Assembly (NCBI RefSeq): GCF_030272615.1 | Contig: NC_081410.1 | Location: forward strand, 111,406,433 to 111,470,432 | Direction of reading: 5' to 3' | Length of the DNA stretch: 64,000 bases | DNA from: Cryptomeria japonica | Taxonomy: Eukaryota > Streptophyta > Pinopsida > Cupressales > Cupressaceae | In this document: in pieces, positions 47,201-57,385 of the stretch | Layout of the letters: each line of letters begins with the position of its first letter | Numbering within the stretch: position 1 is the stretch's first letter | Position numbers and translations under genes: made by a program | Notes under the pieces: generated by a model | Told to the model about the DNA's origin: nothing | Databases searched by the model: none | Seen by the model: only the letters and a program-made list of their open reading frames with translations

Positions 47201-48898
47201 TTCCATGTTCTTCATGGACTACTTCCCTCCTAACACCAACACCTTGGCCTCCTTTTGTTTGGTCTCCCCCTCATCCTCCATTAAAGGTAGCAACTCAATC
47301 ACCTTACCATCTTTGGTGATGGAATATGTATTCCTAGCACCATCATGTTGTGCCTTCAAATAAAACTCCCATGGTCTCCCAAATAGGAGATGGCAAGCAT
47401 CCATCTTTGCAATTTCAAACATCAACCTATCTCTATAGTTTTGAATCTAGAATTATACCCAAGCCTTCTCTTCCACAACAACTTGTTGTCCTTGTGTGAG
47501 CCATGAGACCTTATAGGGGCAAGGGTGAGGTAGTCTCCCCAACTTTAGTTTCTCCACCATCTCTAGAGACACAAATTTCTTAGTTGAACTGGAATCTATT
47601 AGGACCTTGCATACTTTTCCACCCACTTTGAAAGTGGTCTTGAATAGAGACTTCCTCTGTGGGGGTTCTCTATCAGATATCTTCATAGTAGTTACTACTC
47701 TTTTGATTATCAAAGAATCACCTCTTTCAGGGTAGCCATAGCTATCAGGGGTATTGAGACTTAGGTATGTGTTTGCACTGGCCACACTTTGGCAGTCAGC
47801 CTCTAAAATCAAGTTACTTTTCCTTTCTCCCATGGAACTAGTCGGTTTATCCGGGCATCTATTGGCCATGTGTATCTCTTGATTGCAGTTATAACATCTA
47901 ATTGGACCTCTACCTTGAGATCTCCCTCTAAATGGTGGTTTCCTTCCTCTAAAATTACCTCTCTGATTGTATCATCCATTGTTATTGGAACTACTCTCTC
48001 CTTTAGTGCCTTCTTGACTGGTTTCACTTTGGTTTCCAAAACCATTTCCCTTACTTCTGAAAATATTTCTTTCACCCCTCTGTTGTCTTCCTCTTCCTTT
48101 ATTGTTCTGCTCTTGTCTCCTTTTGATATTCTCTTCCACCTTGATAGCAAGTTGATGACATCTACCAATGGTATCCAGGCTAAGAAGGTTTAATTCTTCT
48201 TGAATGTTGTACCTTAATCCATTCAGGTACCGAGCAACTTTCTCACTTTCTTCCTCTTTTGTTTTAGACTTCATGCATAGCCTTTGGAACTCCTCAGTGT
48301 ATGATTTCACATCCATCTCCTTCTACTTGATATTTTGTCTCCTCTTATGGAATTGTATCTCATAGTCTTTGGGTACACAGGCCTCTTTGATTAAGGCAAC
48401 CATCCTCTTCCAAGAAACAATCTTGGGCTTGTTGTCCTTCTCTCTTTCCTCTTGGACAAAGTTCCACCAAGTTAGGGCTACTCCCTTCAACTTGAAATTA
48501 GAAATCTTCACCTTCTGGTGTCCTGGAATGTCTTCACATTCAAAGAAACTAGACAAGGAGTCTATCCAATCCACCACAACATCTGGTTCCATCTTCCCAT
48601 TGAAAGTTGGCAAATCAATCTTCTGCTCCATGGTTCTCCTCTCCATGGATTTGAGGGCATTAAGGAAGTGCCTCTGGTCAGGAGGAATCATCTCTTCCTT
48701 TGGCATAGGGATCTCATCCTCATCCCCTTCTTCACCACTACCAGTGCCTCCATCTTCCTTCCCATCTACTCTGCCTCTCAACCTCTCTAGCTCCCTCTGC
48801 ATTGCCTTGCAAGCAGTGGTCTACTCTCTCACAATCTTTGTCAATTCCATGTTGGTGATTGGTCCTCTAGGGACCTCTTCTTCTTGTCCCTCTGACAT
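44152..48898 (-). pseudogene. Gypsy-G gag-pol polyprotein (broken)
   Basis: It starts at ATG 48898. One frame runs to 45410 interrupted only by stops, then frameshifts near 45430 and 44890. Gag (WIDSLSSFFECEDIPGHQKV, WWNF) is followed by a CCHC knuckle (CYNCNQEIHMANRC, about 47885). Protease has LIDSSSTKKF in place of DSGST (about 47600). RT spans about 47000-46500 with FTKVDLKSGYH, then TAG where members read Gln, and [10 protein letters not shown] in place of YLDD (about 46540). RNase H keeps VECDAS, DLEMYAL and FTDNQAL (46100-45870). Integrase (about 45560-44930) keeps SVDFV, FDRDVKF and QTEVVNRSLG; the last Cys of its zinc site is lost (CVIFQ). A chromodomain (YLVAWKGQPDSEVVWM, about 44360) ends the protein, with stop 44152-44154 inside the LTR. 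Confidence 0.94.
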
Positions 48899-48935
48899 CT
48901 CTCAATTCTATATCTCCTTACCAAAGTCGTTACTA

Positions 48936-48947
48936 GCTCTGATACCA
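48936..48947 (-). other. Gypsy-G primer binding site
   Basis: The minus strand reads TGGTATCAGAGC (initiator-Met complement), 2 nt from the 5' LTR. Confidence 0.94.
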
Positions 48948-48949
48948 CT

Positions 48950-50463
48950 TGATGCAGAGCCCTCCTTGTAACCTTCCAAACACCTTAAAATGTATGAAAC
49001 TGGCCCCTCAAAACAAGATTGGGGTCCTATCAAGACAAGGCTCTACAACTTTAGTTCAATCCTCTCACCATCTTCAAGACTCATGCCTACTCAATCTTGG
49101 GTACCTTGCTCCAACATACTCTATGATACCTCCAAGGGTTACTGATCATTTTCATACCGGTTTTGGGTCATACAAGACTCCCTAAAGTCATACCAAGCAC
49201 TAGTTGTAAGGAATCATCCCATTCCTTAAGAAACCTACACAATTAGGCCTATTTGCTTGTAGCCCTTTTTAACGGGTAAACAGACCTTAATTTCAAACAT
49301 TCCCAAACACCCTAGCAAAAAAAAATTCGATTCAAATACCCTTTTGTAAGTTACACAAATTCCCAAAAGGAAGGGTCAAGGTTTGACAAACAAAGGTCTG
49401 AGCCGGTAGGATGTTGATTGTCCTAAAGGGCTAATTAGGCCTCCATTTGTGAAGCACCTCTATCCAGATGAGTAAACCAAGAAATTAGAATCCCATGGGC
49501 ATGTAGGGAACCATAAACCATAAGGGATTCTAGGGTTACACATCTGGAATCATCACCATTTTCACACAAGGGTAACTTTGTTGTTCAAGGTCTAGGTAGC
49601 CACATAGAGATGTCTACCTAGGGTCGCTCCAAACACACCTCTCCCTTGCTACTCCTACAAAACACTCTTATAATCCTAGAATAAACTGACCATACTTTCC
49701 TTTCACCAAATCCCATGGCTCTCAGATTGATAAAGTGCAAGATATGGCCATGGAGGAGGAAAAATCCAAGGTAAACCCTGGTTTTTCGGGCACCTACAAT
49801 AAAAATTGAATATCAAGATCAAAAAACACAAATAGAACTTAAAACAAAAGCCAAAACAAATTTAACTCTCCTCTCTAACCAATTCACATCATTGGGAATG
49901 GATCCCAATCCATACAATACCGTACCACGGACCAAAACTCCAGAATTGCAAGAAAAAAGCTTAGAATTCTATTAGTTTGTTGTCATCAAAACTCTTCTCC
50001 GTACAATCTCTCCTTGGTAATTGGATCCAAAAGGTGTATAAACAACTCCACAACTTCTCTCAACCAAAAACCAAGAGGTTAGAGCCATTTGGGGAGTTTC
50101 AAATTTAAAAAAATGCAAAAAGTGCATAAAAATTGCTCATGACAAGTTTTGACAACTTTTGCAAAAGTTGTCAAAATGTCATCTTTCACCTCCTAACGCC
50201 TTGGGTCAAGTCTAACCTCTCCTAAAACATCTTATAAGTACTAAAACCAACACATTTTATCCCCTATTGTCCAAAAGTCCTAATAGGCTTATAGAAATGC
50301 CAAAATAGGAGTTTGGCTCACAAGATGGGGTTCTTTATTACAAACACACAATGCATGATTGAAAACCTATACAAAACATTCTAAAGACATTTTGATGCCT
50401 TATCCTCCCTTCTCAGAGTCTAACTTATCATCTTCAAGGGTTTGATGGGGTGCTCCTACACCA
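48950..50463 (-). repeat. Gypsy-G 5' LTR
   Basis: 1514 bp copy of 42723-44234, followed by TTAAC. Reading from element A's integrase stub into this LTR creates a fused ORF (50591-50400). Confidence 0.94.
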
Positions 50464-50600
50464 TTAACCTTATGATTGTGACTGTGTCGTTCCTTAACTA
50501 AATGATGTGTAGCTCGAGTGATTGTCTTCCTTGATAAAGGAACTGAGAGAATTACTAGCGTGTGGACTACACAAGCCCATATGTGTGTCACCTAAAGAAG
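50464..50600 (-). pseudogene. Element A integrase C-terminal stub (proximal half)
   Basis: The minus strand gives THHLVKERHSHNHKVN up to the Gypsy-G insertion, continuing as NPRTFEVGDLVLKEN at 42717. Between this stub and the end of the protease ORF (50850) only about 250 bp remain, so RT, RNase H and the integrase core are deleted from A. Confidence 0.65.
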
Positions 50601-50849
50601 TTTGGGCATCACTGACAACAAATTCCTCCAAGGAATCTCCATTAAAGTTCCATTATGTATCTCCAGAAGGGAATGGATGTGTGGAACACATGGATGAGGA
50701 ATGAAGGCTTATGATTGCGAAAAGAAGTGAAAATAGGATAGCATGATGGAGACTTAGGATCAACAAGTGTTCTTTTTGGCTTGAAATTGTAGAACTTTTT
50801 CCCCCAATTATTTTGATATTAGGGGAGATCAAATCTTGTTCTTTTTCTT

Positions 50850-52619
50850 TCATAGGATTTTTATCTTTGACCTTGATTTTTTCAAAGTCCAATAGCTTTT
50901 GATTTGATTTGGACTTAAGGACTTCTCTTTATTTTTGACTTTTAGATTTTTCTTTTCAAAGCTTGATTTGTGATCCCCACTGAGTAAGGGCTTTTTTAAT
51001 TCTTCTTGATCCAAGTCTAGGAGAGGAGTGGAAATGGAATGAGCGGATGATATGGTAAGGCAATGTGAGTTCTTAAGAGGGCTAGAGATACACTCAATAG
51101 ATTCTTTGTTGGAACCACTCTTAGGACTATTGATATCAAGAGTTGCTTGCACCACTATAGGAGATTTGCATTCAGACTTAGTAGCCACAATACTAGGTGG
51201 TTCACACCCAATTCCTTGGCATTGCAAATTATTTGTAGGTTGTTCTTGTCGACTGAATACCTTAGGAGATACTGGGAGTTGATCAACATGAACGATATAC
51301 TCACCACATCCCATGTCTTCAAACTTGAACTTTTCTTTGAGCTCTGTTTGTTTTGATGTAGAAGCTTTCAAGGATTCTGGATCAACATATGTTGAAGATG
51401 GGACAGCTTCTTGATTGACTGGGATTGTTATTTTTGATCTAGGTTGCATATTGTTGCAATATATGAATGGGTTCGGGTCAGCTTTAACAGTCACTTCAAC
51501 TCCATTGTGTGGAAACTTGATACATCGATGATATGTTGAGGGAACAAATCTCATTTCATGAATCCATGGGCATCCCAAGAGTATGTTGTATGTGAGATCT
51601 AGATCAAGGACTTGACAAACCACATCCTTCGTTACTGGCCCAACTTTGAGAGGTAAGGTGACTGTGCCTTTAGATGAACGTTCTTCATCATCATATGCCT
51701 TGATGGTGATTGCATGTGTAGAATTCACATCTTTTTCAGAATATCCCAATTGTATTATTGTGTTTAAAGTACATATATTGAGACCAGCTCCTCCATCTAT
51801 TAGGACTCGTTTTATTCGATGTTTGTGTAGGAAGGCTTCAATGTGTAAAGGTGCATTATGTGGTTGGCTCACAGAGGCGTCATCAGCTTCTGTGAATGTA
51901 AGAGAGTGTGGAACGGAAAGGTATCCCAACATGGCTTGAAACTGGTCCACATTTAGATCACTGGGGATGGAAGTGTCTCTCAAATTTTTGTCAAGAATGG
52001 CTTTATGTGGAGGGGATATGAGTAAGAGCTCAAGGATGGAGATAAGTGAGAGTGTCTTCCCTAGCTATTCTACAAGGTCATACTCAAGTTTGGTTGATGA
52101 AGTGGTGTTTTTAGCTGGAGCACCTTGCAAAGTTACCTTACCTCGACGAGTTGTAACACTACATTCAGAGGTGGGTTTAGAAGAAGATCCAATTCCTTGT
52201 AGGACAACTTTGGGTCTTTGGGTAGAATTTTTAAGTGTTTTGTCTTTGATGATAATGGTAGAGACATAATTGTCCATCAAAATGTGACTGACAGTTGAAT
52301 CATAGTTATAGGATGCTTTGGTATAGTTGCTTTTCTCATCTGTGGCTTTGGCTTTTCCCTTGTCAAGTTTTGGGAATGGTTCTTTAAACATTTCATGTTC
52401 CTGGTTAGATGAGTGTCCCTCGATCTCAATGTCACCTCTATCAATAAGATCTTGTATGATGTTCTTCAGTCGATGACAATTTCCTATTTTATGGCCCTTT
52501 CTCTTGTGATATTCACAGTATTCGTCATCATTCCACCAATTTGGTTTGACCTTTGGCTCAAATGGAGGTATATCTGAAATTTTTATTATTTTGTTTGCCA
52601 CTAACTTCTTTCTGACTCA
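50850..52619 (-). pseudogene. Element A gag C-terminus and aspartic protease ORF
   Basis: One minus-strand frame from just after a TGA (about 52619) to 50850 is broken once, by TAG at 52065-52067 (VE-stop-LGK). The first part has a CHHC-like zinc motif (CEYHKRKGHKIGNCHRLKN, about 52520). The protease has RVLIDGGAGLNIC (about 51805), where the catalytic motif is DGG rather than the commoner D-S/T-G, and the flap-side NILLGCPWIHEMRFVPST (about 51560). The remaining 190 residues are Ser/Lys-rich with no RT similarity and end at 50850. Confidence 0.75.
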
Positions 52620-52648
52620 AGTGGTTCTCCCAATGGGGTGTATTTCCT

Positions 52649-54364
52649 TCATGGTTTTGAAGTTGTTTGAGTATTCACTTGATTGTTTGTAGAGCTTGAC
52701 CCAGAAAGAAAGATTTTGGGTCTCACTGTGTTAGCATCGACAACACCATCATTTATTGTGTTCTTTTTTTTGTTCCAAAATCGTGGCTTGTCTTTTCCTT
52801 TAAAGTCCTCTTTGTTTTCTTTGAATATCTTAATTACTCCTTGTTCAATTAGGACCTTCTTTGTTGCTAAGCCTTTTTCAGTGATGTCCTTGAAAGTGGA
52901 CAAGCAAGCTTTCCTTAGATCATAACTAATTTCCCTACGGACATTCTGGGTGAACATCTCTACCATTTGTTTTTGTGGAATTTCACAAGAGCATCTACTG
53001 GCTAGATTTCTCCATCTTTGTAAAAATGATGAAAAAGATTCTCCATCCTTTTATTTGGTGTTGCACAGAGTGGTGACTGATATGTTTGTCTCTATGTTGT
53101 ATGAGAAATGTTGGATAAAAGCCTCTGCTAAATCACCCCATCACTTAATTCTAGGTGGAAGTTGAGAGAACCATTCCATAGCTTGATCACCTAAGCTCTG
53201 TGGGAATAATCTCATCAAATTTGTCTCTTCTACTGCTACCTCAATGCAAGTTGTGAAAAACTATCTTATACATGCCTTAGGATCCCCTTTTCCTCTGTAC
53301 TTATCAAACTTTGGTGTCACAAAGTGTGTAGGAAATGGAGGCATTGGAATGCTTTTGTTAAATGGATAGGGACATATGTCTCTCATTGTGTAAGTTGGCT
53401 TCGGTGTATTTGTGTCCTCCATTTTCTTTTGTAAGTCCTTAATTTGTTGTTCCAAATTGTTCTTAGGTGGAGACCGACTTCTTGGACCATATCCCATGCC
53501 TGAGCCACTGGGTGGGGGCGGAGTATACTGCATATATGGATGATATTGATCATACACATGTTCATATGGAGGAGGTCTATAATGATGTTGCATATATGGA
53601 CCACTTGGCATAGAGTCATGATGAGGAATGGAATATTTGTTATGTCCATGTATACCATACTCTACAGACATGTCATGAGTTTGTTCTAATGTGTTGCCCC
53701 CAAATTTGATGTGAGGTTTCCTTGTGTCCAAATTTTGATCATGCCTTTGGATATCCAATTGCTTTGGTGGTTGGTCCTTAGCATTGGTATGTGATTGAGT
53801 ATATTTTTATGCATAAGACTTCCATAATGGTCTACGAAGGTGAGTATCATATGCTTGACCATGTGTATGGGGGACCTCAGGTTTTTGAAACAAAGATGAT
53901 CGTGATTCACACACCATATGTGGTCCTCTATTGCCTCCACTATTTGGCCTCCTTTGATCCATGTTGAAGTGAGGTTTTTGCAAAGGTCGATTTTCCATTA
54001 TTTGAGACATGTCAAAATCATGAGGGATCTTGGCTCCATTTTGTGCCATCACTTGTAAAAAATATTGTCTATCTCTCCTCATTATTTTCTCAACCAATCG
54101 ATTGAAATGGGGATACATAATGGAGTCTTCCACTTCTGCTGAATGCATGGAAAAGTTGTCCATATTGTCATCATTTGTATCATTGTTTTTTGTAGTGTCC
54201 ATGTTCTCAACATTTGGAATGTTTCTATAGGCATCCATGTCAGGTAATGTAGAATGATCAGAATTGAAAAAGACATCATTGTCATACTCATAGGAACTCA
54301 TGTTTACGAACTCTTGAGCCTCTTTAGTTTCTCTCCTAGATTTTTGGGAATGAGTTTCAACCAT
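52649..54364 (-). pseudogene. Element A gag (broken)
   Basis: It starts at ATG 54364. The first ORF (54364-53807) is acidic, Asn/Asp/Met-rich. A second frame (53758-52649) holds a Tyr/Pro/His-rich stretch (HDSMPSGPYMQHHYRPPPYE), a coiled-coil stretch (LEQQIKDLQKKMED) and a capsid-like retrotransposon Gag region from about 53350 (FDKYRGKGDP, then MEWFSQLPP, FSSFLQRWRNLASRC, about 53190-52990). Stops include TAG at 53261, a TGA and a TAA. There is a frameshift near 53780 and another near 52640. Confidence 0.75.
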
Positions 54365-56582
54365 GAACTAGATCTTAACCAAGATGTGGGAGACTAGATG
54401 AAAATGGAAAGAGTATGAAAGACCAAGAGTTGGACGGAATGTAAATGAATATGAGGTGTACTTGCAATGTCCAAAGTGTAAGACCAAGTATGTATGTAGT
54501 AGAGTTGGTGTGGCTTCCAAATAGATGATAGTTTCTCTTGATGAGGTAAGTTGACCTTAACTCTAAGTAAGACCAAATGAGACCCAAAGGTGATAGACCT
54601 TGATGAGGGACCACTTAGAAAAATGTTGTTGTATGTAGTGTGTTGACAAAGTAAGATGAGGACAAGCAAGTGACCTTTTGACTCAAGTTTAGACAAATGT
54701 GAATGTAATGCAAGATGTAAAGCAATGATGAACTGTGTGAGACCCAAAAATAGGTTGAATTCTAGATGAAAACCCGGAGAGATAACCTACGAAGCTCAAT
54801 AAGTATAAAACTAACTGCTCTTGTTTGCTGGAATGTAATTTTTTTCAATTCTGAACATAGACGTGCCTGTATACTTCACAAATGTGGTTAGATGACACAA
54901 ACGTTGTTTAACACTTCATAGATGCATTTCTAAGGTTTTGTGAATGTAATGTTGCTTAAAAGAACCTAGACGCATTTTTTCCCTTCATAGACACGGCTAA
55001 ATGACATAGGCGTGGTTCTATCAGACACAGATGCATTTCCAGAAACTAAGTGCAATTTTTCCAATTTGTAAAGTTGTTGTTGTGACCAAATCTGAATTTG
55101 TTTGACTTTTTTTCATGACAAGAGAACACAATGTTGATGAAGACTCAATGTTTGTAAGTTTTTAGACTCAAAATGACTCAAAGAAAAGTGTGTTGTTTGA
55201 TGTAAAAATGTTTAGCATACACTTGAAGACACAAAAGACACAATGTTTTGATGTTTGGTCTTGAATGTGTGAATGTTTAAAATAAGACAAGCACAATTCT
55301 TATGGTTGGCCAGGACAATAGTTGTTGATCCCACATGGGGTTTCCCTCGAGGCTATGCTATTTAGAGCGGATACGTAGATGCTTGACCCCACTAGCTCCA
55401 CCCTCGACACTCACTTTTCCAGGGCAACCAAGCATCAGTCCCCACGAAAACTCTATGTGGTGAACTTTGTATCTCTACTAAGAACCGTATGTGTGTGGGC
55501 CGCTTCAGAGGTCTGACCTCCTATACCAACAACTAGAAGGATTTTGGCTTTCTAAAACAAAAAGGTGCTAGTAAGGGCATTCGCTCATATGGCCATACAT
55601 GCGGCACTTTCAACTCTGTAAATACAGAAGGCTCCCAGCCAATAGGGGTTACGCCCTACAACTGATCAAATAAATTTGATCAAACGGGTTTATGGGGAGA
55701 CATCATGTCAGTATGAACTAATCAACACACATTACCCATGTCTTTCACCATGGATACAGTTATTTATAGTGGTTTGGAAGAGGTGGGTTTTCCTCGCTAC
55801 CACTTGGGTCGTTCTCTCCTCACTAGTAGTCCTAATTACCACACAGAGAGATAGGCCCTCTAGAGATTAAACAAAAAGAGCCTTTTGCTCAAGACACAAA
55901 AGACATTGGTTCAATTTTAGTGCACCAATTGAAGTGTTTAGTAATCTATGAAAATAAGGCACACAATAAATATCAAAAACCCTTGCCAATATCCTGCAAC
56001 AAAGATTTGTTAGTAGTTTGGTTTGTTTCAAATGATTACCCCTTTCTGCAAGCAAACGAGTTAGGTGAATTTTAAATCCAAAAGACTTTGTGAAATAGGG
56101 GCCTTCGACAACACGATTCACTTTCAAGACAAGCTGCACCAATTTTGTTAGCTAGATCACAAGATGTTAGCCCGAAATAAACCAGATCTGAAATCCAAAT
56201 GATGAAATAAAGCCTCAAAACTGGATCAAAAACTAAAAAATGCAAAATCTGAAATACAGACGCGGCAAAAAATCACAAACGCACCTAAATCCGTCATAGA
56301 CACGACTCTTGAACACAGACGCGACTCCCGAACACAAACGTGTCTGAAAGGTGCACAAATGTGGTTTGAAAACAGAGATGCAACCCTGAATCTACAAAAT
56401 AGGATAAAATAATGCCAAACACAAACGCAATTTCGGAGGTCACAGACGCGGTAGAAAAAGAAAAACGTAGTTCCATAATGCGCAAACGCGGAAATGCCGA
56501 AATTTTGTTGAAAATGTCAGATCTGCAACTTCAAAAACACAAAATCTGCAACAAGAGATGTTAAATGCAAAAGGGGACAAGA
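54365..56582 (-). other. Element A 5' leader
   Basis: A 2.2-kb untranslated leader between primer site and gag, with no supported ORF. It contains two fields of AGACGCG-type motifs (54850-55060 and 56250-56500) and a more GC-rich block (55320-55860) with the short palindrome GAGGTCTGACCTC near 55510. Confidence 0.65.
56250..56500. repeat. AGACGCG-type motif array (5' leader of element A)
   Basis: Spaced variants of CACA(G/A)ACGCG, such as CAGACGCGGC, CAAACGCACC, TAGACACGAC, CAGACGCGAC, CAAACGTGTC, CAAACGCAAT, CAGACGCGGT and CAAACGCGGA. They are the complement of the 31230-31500 motif, so on one strand the two fields read in opposite senses near the two ends of the element. Confidence 0.7.
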
Positions 56583-56603
56583 GTCCCACTGGGCATGCCA
56601 AAA
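56583..56603 (-). other. Element A primer binding site
   Basis: The minus strand starts TTTTGGCATGCCCAGTGGG right after the LTR end ...AAACA. The position and TTGGCATGCCC form suit a plant Gypsy primer site, but the tRNA cannot be named without a search. Confidence 0.75.
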
Positions 56604-57385
56604 TGTTTATGGTAAAAATAGAAACAAAAATATTGAAAGACTAAATGAATTCAACCACAAAACCCTAGCCTAACAACAACAAAGATCCACCATAACATAT
56701 GAAGATTATCTAAGACAATACAAATGAAATGAAATCACAAAGATTATACCATCACATGTCCAATAGGTTTTGGATCTCCATTCTTCCTATCTCCATTGAT
56801 CTTGCTTGATATATTTGCTCTCAGATTTTATGTGTGCACAAGAGCTCAATAAAGAATGAAAATGTGGTTGATAGCTAGATCGCATATGAAAGTATGGATG
56901 CTAGAAGGCTTCAAAGATCAATTAGGGTTGATAATGAAGGAAGCATCTCCTTATATAGAAGAAACTATAAGAAAATGGAGGGATAAGATTGAGAGGTGTA
57001 AAAGATAACTGGTCAGCTAAGATTAGAGGGTAGGTAGAGAAAATAAGAAAATAATGAGACAGTAGGTAGTGTAGGAATTAAGAGATGAATGACATGTTTC
57101 ATGGGTGGAAAAGGTTAATGAATTAATTAAATAAATAAAGATTTATTTAATTAATAGAGGAAGTGGGATCAATTAAATAAATAAAACTATTTATTTAATT
57201 TAGGGGAAAAGGATAATTTAAATAAATATAAGTATTTATTTACATTAGAAATAAGGCTAGAAGAGGATAAATGAATTAATTAAATAAATAAAGATTTATT
57301 TAATTAATAGAAGAATTAGGCTTAAAATAATTAAATAAATAAAAGATATTTATTTAATTAGACAGGACAATTTTAGGTGTCTACA
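56604..57385 (-). repeat. Element A 5' LTR
   Basis: 782 bp, the same length as 29960-30741, ending GGTGTCTACA, followed by ATTCT. It contains the same five AT-rich palindromes (about 57117-57355). Confidence 0.94.

Larger units (their letters stand above)
42723..50463 (-). mobile_element. Chromodomain Ty3/Gypsy element (Gypsy-G)
   Basis: A complete minus-strand element inserted in element A's integrase stub, with a perfect duplication TTAAC at 42718-42722 and 50464-50468. The LTRs are 42723-44234 and 48950-50463, about 93% alike by eye over the first 290 bases. The primer site lies 2 nt inside the 5' LTR. The order gag, zinc knuckle, protease, RT, RNase H, integrase, chromodomain identifies a chromovirus. 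The polyprotein ends inside the 3' LTR. Several inactivating changes are present. No clear polypurine tract was found next to the 3' LTR. Confidence 0.95.
29960..57385 (-). mobile_element. Giant Ty3/Gypsy-type element A with opposite-strand cargo
   Basis: The LTRs are both exactly 782 bp (29960-30741 and 56604-57385), with a perfect target duplication ATTCT (29955-29959 and 57386-57390). A purine tract abuts the left LTR and a primer site abuts the right LTR, so A reads on the minus strand. It spans 27.4 kb, or about 19.7 kb without nested Gypsy-G. From 5' to 3' it holds a 2.2-kb leader, gag, zinc knuckle, protease, a lost RT region, a stub of integrase C-terminus, then about 12 kb with cargo on the other strand: a long ORF, a PPR remnant, hairpins, a PMD ORF, minisatellites and a motif array. 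LTRs differ at about 8 of the first 175 bases. Extra opposite-strand ORFs between pol and the 3' LTR are known in some plant Gypsy lineages, but this combination is unusual. Confidence 0.92.

Noticed and set aside
48369-48971. A 200-residue plus-strand ORF
   Set aside because: It is the antisense shadow of the Gypsy-G gag.
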